Assembly: GCA_900550165.1 (NCBI GenBank)
Contig: URQY01000004.1
Span: 21,012 to 85,011, forward strand
DNA length: 64,000 nucleotides
Reading direction: 5' to 3'
Source of the DNA: an uncultured Eubacteriales bacterium
Lineage (GTDB): Bacteria > Bacillota > Clostridia > Oscillospirales > Oscillospiraceae
Every line of letters begins with the position of its first letter. Position 1 is the first letter of the stretch. The notes under the pieces were generated by a model, which was not told the DNA's origin, searched no databases, and saw only the letters and a list, made by a program, of their open reading frames with translations. Below are positions 43,620 through 52,180 of the stretch, one piece after another. The translations under genes and the position numbers were made by a program.

Positions 43620-43660
43620 AAAGGGGGCGCTCTCTTTTGCAAAAGAGAGCGCCCCCTTTG
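43620..43660. repeat. Palindromic repeat, copy 2
   Basis: Perfect 19-base arms (43620-43638 with 43641-43659) around GC, 30 bases after the parvulin gene stop. Same family as the repeats at 38085, 52120, 52588 and 63954. Confidence 0.85.
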
Positions 43661-43785
43661 ATGCGTCCTGCGGCCCTCGGGCGCGAAAATCCGCCTTTGG
43701 TGCAATTTATTCACCGTTTTTGTTAAATCATTAACGAAATGAAAGAAAAAAATCATAGTTTATACAATTTTGCGCAACTTTGCAG

Positions 43786-43814
43786 TTGATTTTTCATTTT
43801 TGCGTGTGTATAAT
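43786..43814 (+). promoter_or_regulatory. Promoter of the thiolase gene
   Basis: TTGATT, 17 bases, TATAAT; the transcript leader is about 55 bases. Confidence 0.8.
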
Positions 43815-43875
43815 CGGAATCGAAGAAAACCGGTATTCCCCAACCGGATCTGAAATTATTTTAAGGAGAACAAAC

Positions 43876-45135
43876 ATGAAAGAATTGTACGTCGTCAATT
43901 GCTGCCGTACCGCTGTCGGTTCCTTCGGCGGTTCCCTCAAGAACACCCCCGCCGCTCAGCTCGGCTCCATTGTCGTGAAGGAAGCCCTCAAGCGCGCGAA
44001 TGTCGCTCCCGAGAACGTCGATGAGCTGATGTTCGGCTGCATCCTGACCTCCGGCCTCGGCCAGAACGTCGCCCGTCAGGTCGGCGTGGGCGCCGGTCTT
44101 CCCTACTCCGTTCCCGCCTACACCGTCGGCATGGTCTGCGGCTCGGGCATGAAGTCCGTCATCGAGGCCGGCCGCGCCATCCTCGCCGGCGACGCCGACA
44201 TCGTTGTCTGCGGCGGCACCGAGAACATGAGCGCCGCTCCCTTCGCTGCTCCCGATGCCCGCTGGGGCGCTCGCATGGGCGACAAGAAGCTGGTCGACAC
44301 CATGATCAAGGACGGCCTGTGGGATGCGTTCAACAACTACCACATGGGCACCACTGCCGAGAACATCTGCGATGTTTGGGGCATCACCCGCGAAGAGCTC
44401 GACGCCTTCGGCGCCGCCTCCCAGCAGAAGACTGAGGCTGCGCAGGCCGCCGGCCGTTTCGATGACGAGATCGTTCCCGTCCCCGTGAAGGTCAAGAAGG
44501 AGATCGTCGAGTTCAAGAAGGACGAGTTCCCCCGCGCCGGCTCCACCGCCGAGGGTCTTGCCAAGCTGAAGGGCGCGTTCCCTGTCGGTCCCGAGGGCGT
44601 TGAGGACGAGATCGTCCACACCTTCGAGCCCACCGGCATCCACGAGGCCGACACCAAGAAGCACGTCCAGCGCGTCACCGCCGGCAATGCCTCCGGCATC
44701 AACGACGGCGCTGCCGCTATCGTTCTCGCCTCCGGCGAGGCCGTTGAGAAGTACGGCCTCAAGCCCATGGCCAAGCTCATCGGCTGGGGTCAGGGCGGCG
44801 TCGACCCGAAGATCATGGGCGTCGGCCCCGTGCCCGCTTCCCGTCAGGCCATGAAGAAGGCCGGCGTGACCATCGACGATATCGACCTCGTCGAGGCCAA
44901 CGAAGCCTTCGCCGCGCAGTCCATCGCTGTCGCCCGTGAGCTCGGCTTTGACATGAACAAGGTCAACGTCAACGGCGGCGCGATCTCTATCGGCCACCCC
45001 GTCGGCGCTTCCGGCGCCCGCATCATCGTCACCCTGCTGCACGAGATGCTCAAGCGCGACGACGCCAAGAAGGGTCTTGCCACCCTCTGCATCGGCGGCG
45101 GCCAGGGCGTTGCCACCGTGTTCGAGAAGTGCTAA
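43876..45135 (+). CDS. Acetyl-CoA C-acetyltransferase (thiolase)
   Basis: Condenses two acetyl-CoA to acetoacetyl-CoA for butyrate-type pathways, or the reverse. The 419-residue protein has both catalytic cysteines (about Cys88 in VCGSGMKSV and about Cys404 in CIGGGQG) and the His of GHPVGASGA. It is longer than the usual 390-395 residues because about 28-30 residues are inserted between AKLKGAF and VTAGNASGINDG (about 236-266). The codon choice is strongly biased, like that of hutH and nhaC here, which suggests high expression. ATG 43876 with AAGGAG; single gene with own promoter and terminator. Confidence 0.94.
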   Translation: MKELYVVNCCRTAVGSFGGSLKNTPAAQLGSIVVKEALKRANVAPENVDELMFGCILTSGLGQNVARQVGVGAGLPYSVPAYTVGMVCGSGMKSVIEAGRAILAGDADIVVCGGTENMSAAPFAAPDARWGARMGDKKLVDTMIKDGLWDAFNNYHMGTTAENICDVWGITREELDAFGAASQQKTEAAQAAGRFDDEIVPVPVKVKKEIVEFKKDEFPRAGSTAEGLAKLKGAFPVGPEGVEDEIVHTFEPTGIHEADTKKHVQRVTAGNASGINDGAAAIVLASGEAVEKYGLKPMAKLIGWGQGGVDPKIMGVGPVPASRQAMKKAGVTIDDIDLVEANEAFAAQSIAVARELGFDMNKVNVNGGAISIGHPVGASGARIIVTLLHEMLKRDDAKKGLATLCIGGGQGVATVFEKC

Positions 45136-45161
45136 AAAACGCTTTGCTTCCCCCGGGAAGC

Positions 45162-45208
45162 TGCAAAAAAGGAAACGACCGCTTCGGCGGTCGTTTCCTT
45201 TTTCTTTT
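45162..45208 (+). terminator. Intrinsic terminator after the thiolase gene
   Basis: AAAAAAGGAAACGACCGC pairs with GCGGTCGTTTCCTTTTT around TTCG; usable in both directions for the convergent membrane-protein gene. Confidence 0.92.
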
Positions 45209-45233
45209 CTCGTGCGGAAAGGCGGAAGGCATC

Positions 45234-45965
45234 TCACGCAAAAAGGCTTGCCGCGCGGTAGAGGTACACCAGCTCCATGACGCTCAGCACCGCCATCCCG
45301 ACGGCGGCCGCCGCCGCGACGAGCAGCAGGGACGTGCTGCCGAAAACGATGAAATACATCCCCTGCGACACGGTGAGCATCAGCATCAGGACGAGGCACG
45401 CGCCGAACAGCACAACGAGCACGACCGTCCAGGTGCGCAGCACGAGCCATTTGCCCGCAAAGATCTCGTCCGAGCCGTTGAAGGCCTCGGCGCAGGCGGT
45501 AAACTCCTGATACCGCGCCGCGATGTCAACGCCCAGAACGACGGCAAGCAGCGCAATGAGGGCGGCGCTCACCGCGCCGATATCGGTCTCGCCGAGTGAC
45601 CCCGTCATGTCCGAGAGATCGATCCAGGCAAGCAGCGGCGACGCCGCAACGGAGACGATGTTCCACAGCGCCGCCTTGCGGAAGCGCGGCACGGCATCGG
45701 CCATCCTCCACAGCACGGCGATCATCAGCGCACCCACGACAAACGAGGCAAGGACCAGCGGCACGCGCAGCGCGGGGATGCGCTCCCCCAGCCGGAGGGA
45801 ATTGCTCAAAAGGTTGACAAGCATCGACGCGATGCCCAGCCAGAACAGGCGTGCAAAACCCATGTGCAGCAGCGGCGCCTCCGGCCGCTCATGCGGCGGA
45901 ATGAGCACGGGCGGCGCGATGGGGGTAAAGGTCGGGTCCTCATGGGGAACAAATTCATTTTCCAT
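45234..45965 (-). CDS. Unknown integral membrane protein
   Basis: Not recognised. The 243-residue protein has a Pro-rich N-terminal tail (about 1-34, with PPHERPEAP), then six hydrophobic segments. The two most regular are around residues 130-150 and 180-205. A short loop FTACAEAFNGSDEIFAGKW between helices is the most polar inner part. It stands alone, convergent with the thiolase gene and divergent from the dehydrogenase. Intact start (ATG, AGAGGAG upstream). Confidence 0.7.
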   Translation of the reverse strand: MENEFVPHEDPTFTPIAPPVLIPPHERPEAPLLHMGFARLFWLGIASMLVNLLSNSLRLGERIPALRVPLVLASFVVGALMIAVLWRMADAVPRFRKAALWNIVSVAASPLLAWIDLSDMTGSLGETDIGAVSAALIALLAVVLGVDIAARYQEFTACAEAFNGSDEIFAGKWLVLRTWTVVLVVLFGACLVLMLMLTVSQGMYFIVFGSTSLLLVAAAAAVGMAVLSVMELVYLYRAASLFA

Positions 45966-46154
45966 TTTTTGCTGCTCCTCTCTTCAATACTCTCTCTTTT
46001 CTCTCCCGGAGCTTCTCCGGTCAGCCTCATCGTATCAAAGGGGGCGGTACTTTGCAAGCAAGTTCAGGTTTACATTCCCCTTTTTCTCCCCGTTTTGATG
46101 TAACGTGCAGGTTGCATGACGGCAAATCGTCAAAATGAATTGTCATCATCAAAT

Positions 46155-46220
46155 AATTGAATCAATTCTTGCAAAAGTTTCTGAAAATCCCTTGCTTTTG
46201 TGAAATGGCAACGCTATAAT
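46155..46220 (+). promoter_or_regulatory. Promoter and possible operator of the dehydrogenase gene
   Basis: TTGCTT (46192-46197), 17 bases, TATAAT (46215-46220). A 13-base palindrome AATTGA-A-TCAATT (46155-46167) lies 25 bases before the -35 box. The rest of the 318-base gap (45966-46283) shows no gene. Confidence 0.65.
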
Positions 46221-46283
46221 GGAAGAACCGTATGAAATCATTGAGGGGATCAATAACTAATATTTTGAGAGGAGATCTTTATC

Positions 46284-47258
46284 ATGGCAAAGTTCAAAGT
46301 ATACTACACCATCGAGCTCAACGAGGTCGCCACGCACATCTTCGAGTCCAACGACTTTGAGGTGAAGCTGTGCAGCCACAACGACGAGGAGACCTATGTC
46401 AAGGAGCTCGCCGAGTTCCAGCCCGACGCCATCATGTGCCGCACCGAGCCCATCACCGCCAAGATGATGGACACCTGCAAGAGCCTGAAGGTCATCGGCA
46501 AGCAGGGCGCCGGCCTCGATAACATCGACATGGACCACGCCCACGCCAAGGACATCACCGTTGTCTACGCGCCCGCCGGCAACGCCAACGCCGTCGCCGA
46601 GCATGCCGTCATGCTGATGCTCATGTGCGCCAAGCGCTTCACCTATGTTGACCGCCAGTTCCGCGGCGGCAACTTCCTCGTCCGTATGGGCATGGAGCAC
46701 ACCTACGAGCTCGGCGGCAAGACCCTCGGTATGATCGGCTGCGGCCGTATCTCCCAGCTCGCCATGCAGAAGTGCAAGTACGGCTTCGGCATGAACGTCA
46801 TCGGCTACGATCCGTACCTCACTCAGGACAAGATCGGCGATCTGTGCGAGCTGAAGGCCACCGCCAAGGAGGTCTGGGAGCAGGCCGACTTCGTGTCCGT
46901 GCATCTGCCCGTCGTCCCCTCCACCGAGCATTCCATCGGCCGTGAGCAGTTCAGCTGGATGAAGCCCACCGCCTCCTTCATCAACTGCGCGCGCGGCGCT
47001 CTGATCAAGGAGAACGAGCTGGTCGAGTGCCTGAAGGACGGCACCCTGTTCCAGGCCGGTCTCGATGTGTTCGAGCACGAGCCCATCCAGGAGTCCAGCC
47101 GCGAGCTGTTCAACCTCGACAACGTCATCATGACCCCGCACATGGCCGCCACCACCGAGCAGAGCGTTCTGAACTGCTGCACCTCCGTTGCCAACGACAT
47201 CGTCGCCGTCTGCAACGGCCAGGAGCCCAAGGTCAAGGCCCAGAAGCCCAAGTTCTAA
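46284..47258 (+). CDS. D-isomer-specific 2-hydroxyacid dehydrogenase
   Basis: NAD-dependent dehydrogenase of the D-3-phosphoglycerate dehydrogenase/D-lactate family. The 324-residue protein has KQGAGLDNIDM in the substrate domain, the Rossmann motif GMIGCGRIS (around residue 150), the catalytic Arg in NCARGALI (around 237), the Glu in DVFEHEP (around 267) and the His in MTPHMAATT (around 288). There is no ACT domain, so it is not a long-form SerA. The substrate is not determined; no serine genes are nearby. RBS GAGAGGAG. Confidence 0.88.
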   Translation: MAKFKVYYTIELNEVATHIFESNDFEVKLCSHNDEETYVKELAEFQPDAIMCRTEPITAKMMDTCKSLKVIGKQGAGLDNIDMDHAHAKDITVVYAPAGNANAVAEHAVMLMLMCAKRFTYVDRQFRGGNFLVRMGMEHTYELGGKTLGMIGCGRISQLAMQKCKYGFGMNVIGYDPYLTQDKIGDLCELKATAKEVWEQADFVSVHLPVVPSTEHSIGREQFSWMKPTASFINCARGALIKENELVECLKDGTLFQAGLDVFEHEPIQESSRELFNLDNVIMTPHMAATTEQSVLNCCTSVANDIVAVCNGQEPKVKAQKPKF

Positions 47259-47290
47259 GTCATGTCCTTTCCCTGAGATCAGGCATCGCC

Positions 47291-47329
47291 GGACCGCTTT
47301 CCCGCAAGGGAAGGCGGTCCGCTTTTTTT
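47291..47329 (+). terminator. Intrinsic terminator after the dehydrogenase gene
   Basis: A 13-bp stem with one wobble (47291-47303 with 47308-47320), followed by GC and seven Ts. Confidence 0.9.
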
Positions 47330-47355
47330 GCGCCCGCGCTTCTCTGATATTTCGC

Positions 47356-47406
47356 TTGACAAACTACGACAAGTGTAGTATATAGTTATCAACGACAAAT
47401 GTAGTA
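47356..47406 (+). promoter_or_regulatory. Promoter with two BlaI-type operators
   Basis: TTGACA (47356-47361), 17 bases, TATATA (47379-47384). Two near-identical operator sequences, CTACGACAAGTGTAGTA (47364-47380) and AACGACAAATGTAGTA (47391-47406), share the ACA-NN-TGT core; their centres are 26 bases apart. The first fills the -35/-10 spacer and the second lies over the start of the transcript. Confidence 0.8.
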
Positions 47407-47426
47407 GTTTGCAAGGAGGTCATCCC

Positions 47427-47801
47427 ATGGACGAAAAAAAGAGGCTGCCGGACGCGGAGCTTTCGGTGATGCAGGCCGTCTGGGACGTCGGCGGCGAGGT
47501 CGGCCGCGGCGATATCGAGGGCGCGCTCGCATCCCACGGCTGGAGCACCAACACCGTCAACACCTACCTCACGCGCCTTTGCGACAAAGGCTTTCTCGCA
47601 AGCCGCCGCGAGGGGCGGAACAATTTGTACACGCCGCTCGTCTCAAGAGATAAGTATCTGGAATTCGAGAGCCGCAGCGTTCTGAAGCGGCTCTACGGCG
47701 GGTCGCTCGGCAGCTTTGTCGCGGCGCTGAACGCCGAGCAGCCGCTCGCGCAGAGCGAGATCGACGAGCTGCGGCAGTTTTTGGACGATATGAGCCGGTA
47801 A
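47427..47801 (+). CDS. BlaI/MecI-family transcriptional repressor
   Basis: A 124-residue winged-helix protein: RLPDAELSVMQAVWDVG in the N-terminal helix, then the recognition region GWSTNTVNTYLTRLCDKGFLASRREGRNNLYTPLVS and a C-terminal dimerisation helix. In known systems BlaI binds paired ACA-NN-TGT operators and is cleaved after the M56 sensor is activated. The gene follows such operators and precedes the M56 sensor by 24 bases, so it probably represses itself and the sensor. ATG 47427 with AAGGAGG. Confidence 0.93.
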   Translation: MDEKKRLPDAELSVMQAVWDVGGEVGRGDIEGALASHGWSTNTVNTYLTRLCDKGFLASRREGRNNLYTPLVSRDKYLEFESRSVLKRLYGGSLGSFVAALNAEQPLAQSEIDELRQFLDDMSR

Positions 47802-47825
47802 ACGGCGGAAAAAGGAGGACGCACC

Positions 47826-50800
47826 ATGGAAACATTTCTGCTGAATCTGTTGAAAACTTCCCTGTTGGGCTCGCTCGCGGTGCTGACGATGCTGGCGCTG
47901 AAACCCCTCTGGCGCGAGCGTTACCGCGCGAAAACACGCTGCTGGCTGTGGCTGGCGCTCGCGGTGTTTCTGCTCTTCCCCGTCGACTTTTCGGTGAAGA
48001 ACGCGCCTGTGCAGGCCGCGCCGCCGAAGGACTACACCCTGTTTGTCGGCACGGACAAGACGACCGTCATGGCGACCGACAATCTCTTCGGCGACATGGC
48101 CGAGAGCAGCGGCCAAACGCCCACCGAGGTGCGCGATGCCATCATCGAGCGCCCCGTGACGAATCCCGAGCAGAAGACGACGCGCTACATCCCCGTAACA
48201 GCGCTCCTGTTTGGCGGCTATCTTGCGGGCGCGGCAGCGTTCCTGCTCTATCAGGGCGGCTGCTACGTGCACTTCCGCCGCACGGTGCGCCGCTGGAAGC
48301 GCGACGTCGCCCGCGCGGACTACGCCGCGATGCTCTCTGACACGGCGCGCGACTTAGGCGTGAGCGCACCGGAGATGATCGTCTGCGAGGCGGTCACGAC
48401 GCCCGCGGTGACGGGCCTGCTGCGCCCGCGGCTGCTCCTTCCCCACGAGCGCTACGACGTGCAGGAGCTGCGCTACATCCTGCGCCACGAGCTGTGCCAC
48501 CTGAAGCGGCGCGATATGCTCTTCAAGCTCGTGCTGCTTGCGGCCAACGCGATGCACTGGTTCAACCCCATCGTCTACCTGATGCTCCGTCAGGCGGACG
48601 AGGACATTGAGCTCGCCTGCGACAGCGCGGCGACCGACGATCTTGACCGCGCCGAGCGCGCGGCCTACAGCCGCACGCTCCTGGCAGCCGTGCAGTCCAA
48701 CGTGCGGGCGCTGCCCGCGACCACGTGCTTCGGCGGCACGGTCGAGCGGCTCAAGCGGCGCATCACGAATGTGCTCGGCGCGCAGAAAAAGCGCGGACTT
48801 GGCGTTGTCGCCCTTGTGCTGGCGCTGACGCTGGCGGCGGGCTGCGCGACGACGTGGGGCGAGCGCGCACAGGCAAGCAGCCCCTTCGACGGCACATTCT
48901 ATCAGGCGATGCTGCTCGCATGGGACGACAACATGGCCGCAGGCAGCGAATACGTCCCCTTCTCCTCTGAAACGAACCGATTTCAACTGAGCGCGTCTCC
49001 CTCCCCCACGCTCGCGTACACCCTGCCGCACGGCACGGTGTACAGCTTCCCGATGCGAAAGGGCGGCGAGCTGACGCAGGAAAACTTTGACGATGCGTGG
49101 TCCGGCGAAGGCAGCGTCGACCTGCGCGCGCTGCGTGAAAACAGCGCCGCGCTCTGGTGCCGCTTCCCCCTCACTCCCATGCAGGAGGCCCCCGGCAGCA
49201 GCGACGAACCAAACCTCGTCTACCTCTCCCAGCAGAACGACGGCTCGCTCTTCCTCTTTTTCGGTTATTGCTATAAAGACGGCGACACCGAAGTGCGGAG
49301 CATCCGTTGGATCTATCAGTTAGAACAGCGGGACGACACGATCTACGCCTCGATGGACGACTATGCCGCGAAGTGCGTGGAAGACCTCAAGCAGGGCACG
49401 ATGACCTACTATGTCAGGGTCAACGGTATGGGCGTTGTCGAGGATACGGTCGCCGACGTGCGCGTGACGCAGCTCGAGCTGGGCGATTCGCTCGAAGGTC
49501 TCTCCCCCGAGGGCACGGCGCTGGAGCTTTGGTATTTTAACTATGAAATGAAGCCCACGAACGAGGCGGGCGTGGAAATCGACCCTGTGGGCGGGCAATA
49601 TGTGACGGATGACGGTTTCCTCAGGGAGAGCTGGACGCACTATCTCACCGTCCTGCACCACACGAGCGGCGAGAAGACCGGCTATCAGATCATCGGCACT
49701 TCGATGAGCAACGACGGGCTCTTCTACAACGGCTGCGGCTACGGCGGTGAGGAAAAGGCTTACCTGCACGACTTCTACGTTGACTACGCAGGGATCAATG
49801 AGCCGAAGATGTTCATTCCCAACCTGCTGAATGCGGCAACGGACGGCTACGGCTACGCCAACCAGTGCGAGGCACGGCTCGTTGCGGGCGAAGACTATTA
49901 CTACTATGTGCCGATCACCGCGTGGGCGCGCAGCAGCGACGCGGAATTCTGGTACTCGCGCTACGACACCGGTTCGTATTTCAGCGTCGAGTATATCAGG
50001 AAGGACGTAGACGAGGCTCTCAGGGAGTGGACGCGCCAAGGCTACGAGGTGAGCCGCAGCGGAAATGTCTACCGCATCGTGACGAGCGAGGGCATGAGCA
50101 ACACAGTCGTCACGTTCTTCTCCATGCCGAACAGCACCTGCTATCAGGTCGAAACGCACTGGTCGTTCGACGGCAGCACCGCGGAAAACGAGTGGGGCTG
50201 GAACCGTGACCGCGCCGTTGAGGGCGAGGCAGCCATTTTGCAGGCAATGACGGACAGCTTTACCATCACCGCCAAGATCCTGCCCACGCAGGAGGACGCG
50301 GACAGCGCTTCCACAGGCTTTGACGCGCTCGACGCCGCGCTGAAGCAGCTTGGCGACACAACGCGCAGCGCCTCGCTGACACTGATGCTGAACGGTGGCA
50401 AGCGCTATGAAGGCAGCGCCACCGACAACCGCGTCTATTTCTCCCGCCAGCTGCGCGAAGATCTCGTCTGGCGCGAGACGAACAAAACAAGCGTTCCGCA
50501 GGACGGGCTCTGCATCGCCGTGGGCGGCAGCGAGCTCAACTTCTCCGAGGCAGCGCCCATGAACCTCTGGCTGACAACGCCGGACGGGGCGGCGTATTGC
50601 TTCAAGACCGACTCATACGATGCGCTCAGTATTGTAGACGACGACGGCCGCACACTTTACGACTTGATGCGCCGGTGGTACGACGAGGCGGAGTACGACG
50701 CGCTGCTGCGCGACGTCAAACCGCAGCCCAAGAGTCTTTCCTGGCAGGAGGCGGCGCAGAACTGGGCGGACGCCTACTACGGTGCGCACACAAAGGCAAC

Positions 50801-51095
50801 GAGCGGCAGTTCCTTCAAGTACACCTGGGTCAAGGCTCTCATCACCCCCGCCGAGGACACGACGAAAGCCATGCGCGAGTGGGGCGAGATCGACGAAAAC
50901 ACTTTCTGCTTTTACGTGGAGGTGCAGTTCACGCCCGAAAGTGAGACGGCGCTCTATTACGCGATGGCGGGCAACACCGTCGAATGCACCGACCCGTCCG
51001 CGCCCAAGGGCGCGTATGCGTTCCAGCGCTGCTGCACCATTCAACTGCAAGAGGACGGCCGCTGGCACGGGGTGGTGCTTGGCACCGGCTGGTAA
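47826..51095 (+). CDS. BlaR1-type M56 metallopeptidase sensor with a very large extracytoplasmic region
   Basis: A 1089-residue protein. Residues about 1-320 are an M56 membrane peptidase: four hydrophobic helices, the zinc motif HELCH (221-225), the downstream ELACD ligand (262-266) and the CFGGTVERLKRRI segment. A further hydrophobic helix ends in LAAGC (Cys340), which looks like a lipobox. The remaining 745 or so residues are predicted outside the cell, rich in Trp, Tyr and Asp, and not a penicillin-binding domain (no SxxK/SxN/KTG set seen). It may contain two or three repeated beta-rich modules. By analogy it senses an outside signal and triggers BlaI removal. No beta-lactamase gene is nearby. 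Confidence 0.85.
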   Translation: METFLLNLLKTSLLGSLAVLTMLALKPLWRERYRAKTRCWLWLALAVFLLFPVDFSVKNAPVQAAPPKDYTLFVGTDKTTVMATDNLFGDMAESSGQTPTEVRDAIIERPVTNPEQKTTRYIPVTALLFGGYLAGAAAFLLYQGGCYVHFRRTVRRWKRDVARADYAAMLSDTARDLGVSAPEMIVCEAVTTPAVTGLLRPRLLLPHERYDVQELRYILRHELCHLKRRDMLFKLVLLAANAMHWFNPIVYLMLRQADEDIELACDSAATDDLDRAERAAYSRTLLAAVQSNVRALPATTCFGGTVERLKRRITNVLGAQKKRGLGVVALVLALTLAAGCATTWGERAQASSPFDGTFYQAMLLAWDDNMAAGSEYVPFSSETNRFQLSASPSPTLAYTLPHGTVYSFPMRKGGELTQENFDDAWSGEGSVDLRALRENSAALWCRFPLTPMQEAPGSSDEPNLVYLSQQNDGSLFLFFGYCYKDGDTEVRSIRWIYQLEQRDDTIYASMDDYAAKCVEDLKQGTMTYYVRVNGMGVVEDTVADVRVTQLELGDSLEGLSPEGTALELWYFNYEMKPTNEAGVEIDPVGGQYVTDDGFLRESWTHYLTVLHHTSGEKTGYQIIGTSMSNDGLFYNGCGYGGEEKAYLHDFYVDYAGINEPKMFIPNLLNAATDGYGYANQCEARLVAGEDYYYYVPITAWARSSDAEFWYSRYDTGSYFSVEYIRKDVDEALREWTRQGYEVSRSGNVYRIVTSEGMSNTVVTFFSMPNSTCYQVETHWSFDGSTAENEWGWNRDRAVEGEAAILQAMTDSFTITAKILPTQEDADSASTGFDALDAALKQLGDTTRSASLTLMLNGGKRYEGSATDNRVYFSRQLREDLVWRETNKTSVPQDGLCIAVGGSELNFSEAAPMNLWLTTPDGAAYCFKTDSYDALSIVDDDGRTLYDLMRRWYDEAEYDALLRDVKPQPKSLSWQEAAQNWADAYYGAHTKATSGSSFKYTWVKALITPAEDTTKAMREWGEIDENTFCFYVEVQFTPESETALYYAMAGNTVECTDPSAPKGAYAFQRCCTIQLQEDGRWHGVVLGTGW

Positions 51096-51110
51096 AAACG
51101 CGCACCATGA

Positions 51111-51138
51111 AAAACGGAGGGGACTTCCCCTCCGTTTT
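51111..51138 (+). terminator. Hairpin terminator after the M56 gene
   Basis: AAAACGGAGGGG pairs with CCCCTCCGTTTT around ACTT; the arm itself ends in TTTT. Confidence 0.75.
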
Positions 51139-51161
51139 CTCATGGGAAAAAGCAGAAAAAG

Positions 51162-51205
51162 TTCTGGAACATCCCAGAAAGATGTGGTACAATAGGAATA
51201 TTCCA
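51162..51205 (+). promoter_or_regulatory. Promoter region of the gntR gene with two dyads
   Basis: TACAAT (51188-51193) is a likely -10 box. It is flanked by TTCTGG-AACATC-CCAGAA (51162-51179), near the -35 position, and the palindrome GGAATATTCC (51196-51205) at the transcript start. These could be self-operators. Confidence 0.5.
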
Positions 51206-51233
51206 AAACATATTTTCTCGGGAGGCTCCCGTC

Positions 51234-52010
51234 ATGGAACGAAATCCGATCCTGAATCTCCCGCTGTCGCTCGACAGCGAGATCCCGCTCTATTCCCAGC
51301 TCATGGGCATCATCAAGCGCAGCATCACCTCCGGCGCGCTCAAGGTCGGCGACCTGCTGCCGAGCGAGGCCGAGCTTTGCCGCGCCCACGACATCAGCCG
51401 CAACACCGTGCGTCAGGCCATCGGCGCTCTCGAGGAGGAGGGCTTTGTCGTGCGCAAGCGCGGCAAGGGTACCTTCGTCACCGACCCGAACAGCCGCCGC
51501 AAGGGGGTGCAGTATTCGTTCACGACGGAAATTTCCCAGCTGGGCAAAACGCCGTCGTCCACGCTGGTCGACTTCGCGGTCATCACGCCTTCTCCCAAGA
51601 TCGTGACGCTCATGGGCCTTGAGCCGGGCGTGAAGGTCTACCGCTTCACGCGCGTGCGCAATGTCGACGGCGAGCCGCTCATCCTTGAAACGTCCTACTA
51701 CCCCGAGTATATCTACCCGAATCTGACGCGCGAGCTGCTGGAGACGCACAGTTTCTACAGTCTCCTCTACCATGTGGGCGTCATCCCCTTCTCCGCGTCG
51801 GACACCTACGAGGCCGTCGTGCTCGCGCCGCGCGAGGCGCAGCTTCTCAACTGCGCGCCCGGCTCAGCCGCTTTCTTCCACCAGCGCCGCACCACGACCG
51901 AAAACGGCCACATCTACGAATATACGACGAGCTATATGCGCGCCGACCGCGTCAAGCTGGATGTTCGCTTCCAGAAGGGCACGACGAGCTTCATGCGCAC
52001 GGTGGATTGA
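51234..52010 (+). CDS. GntR-family regulator, HutC/UTRA subfamily
   Basis: A 258-residue regulator. The N-terminal winged helix (about 18-85) has PLYSQLMGIIKRSI, LPSEAELCRAHDISRNTVRQAIGALEEEGFV and RKRGKGTFV. The C-terminal UTRA ligand domain (about 105-250) has the TRVRNVDGEPLILETSYYP motif. UTRA regulators usually sense sugar phosphates or amino-acid derivatives. No transport or catabolic operon is directly attached; the histidine region lies 3 kb away, and HutC itself is in this subfamily, but a link is unproven. Confidence 0.9.
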   Translation: MERNPILNLPLSLDSEIPLYSQLMGIIKRSITSGALKVGDLLPSEAELCRAHDISRNTVRQAIGALEEEGFVVRKRGKGTFVTDPNSRRKGVQYSFTTEISQLGKTPSSTLVDFAVITPSPKIVTLMGLEPGVKVYRFTRVRNVDGEPLILETSYYPEYIYPNLTRELLETHSFYSLLYHVGVIPFSASDTYEAVVLAPREAQLLNCAPGSAAFFHQRRTTTENGHIYEYTTSYMRADRVKLDVRFQKGTTSFMRTVD

Positions 52011-52090
52011 AATTGGGCAGCCGAAAGGCTGCCTTTTTTTGCGCCCACAGGACGCAGCGATCTCATCACAGCGCGGCCGCGCTGTCCGCT

Positions 52091-52180
52091 GTCCCCTGCG
52101 TACCCGCAGGGGACGAAACAAGGGAGGGATATCTCTTTTTGAAAAAGAGATATCCCTCCCTTTGACCCACCCAGAGAAAA
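52091..52180 (+). repeat. Palindromic repeat, copy 3 (two-hairpin form)
   Basis: Hairpin 1 is CCCCTGCG-TACC-CGCAGGGG (52093-52112). Hairpin 2 has about 20-base arms (52120-52140 and 52142-52162) with AAGGGAGGGATATCTC at its start. The tail CTTTGACCCACCCAGAGAAAA follows to 52180. The same order of parts occurs at the right end of the window (63917-64000). Confidence 0.85.

Noticed and set aside
45234..45965. Membrane protein as a second DUF975 copy
   Set aside because: Although both are multi-helix proteins, it lacks the N-terminal and DDPGLG-type motifs seen in the 12228-13031 protein.
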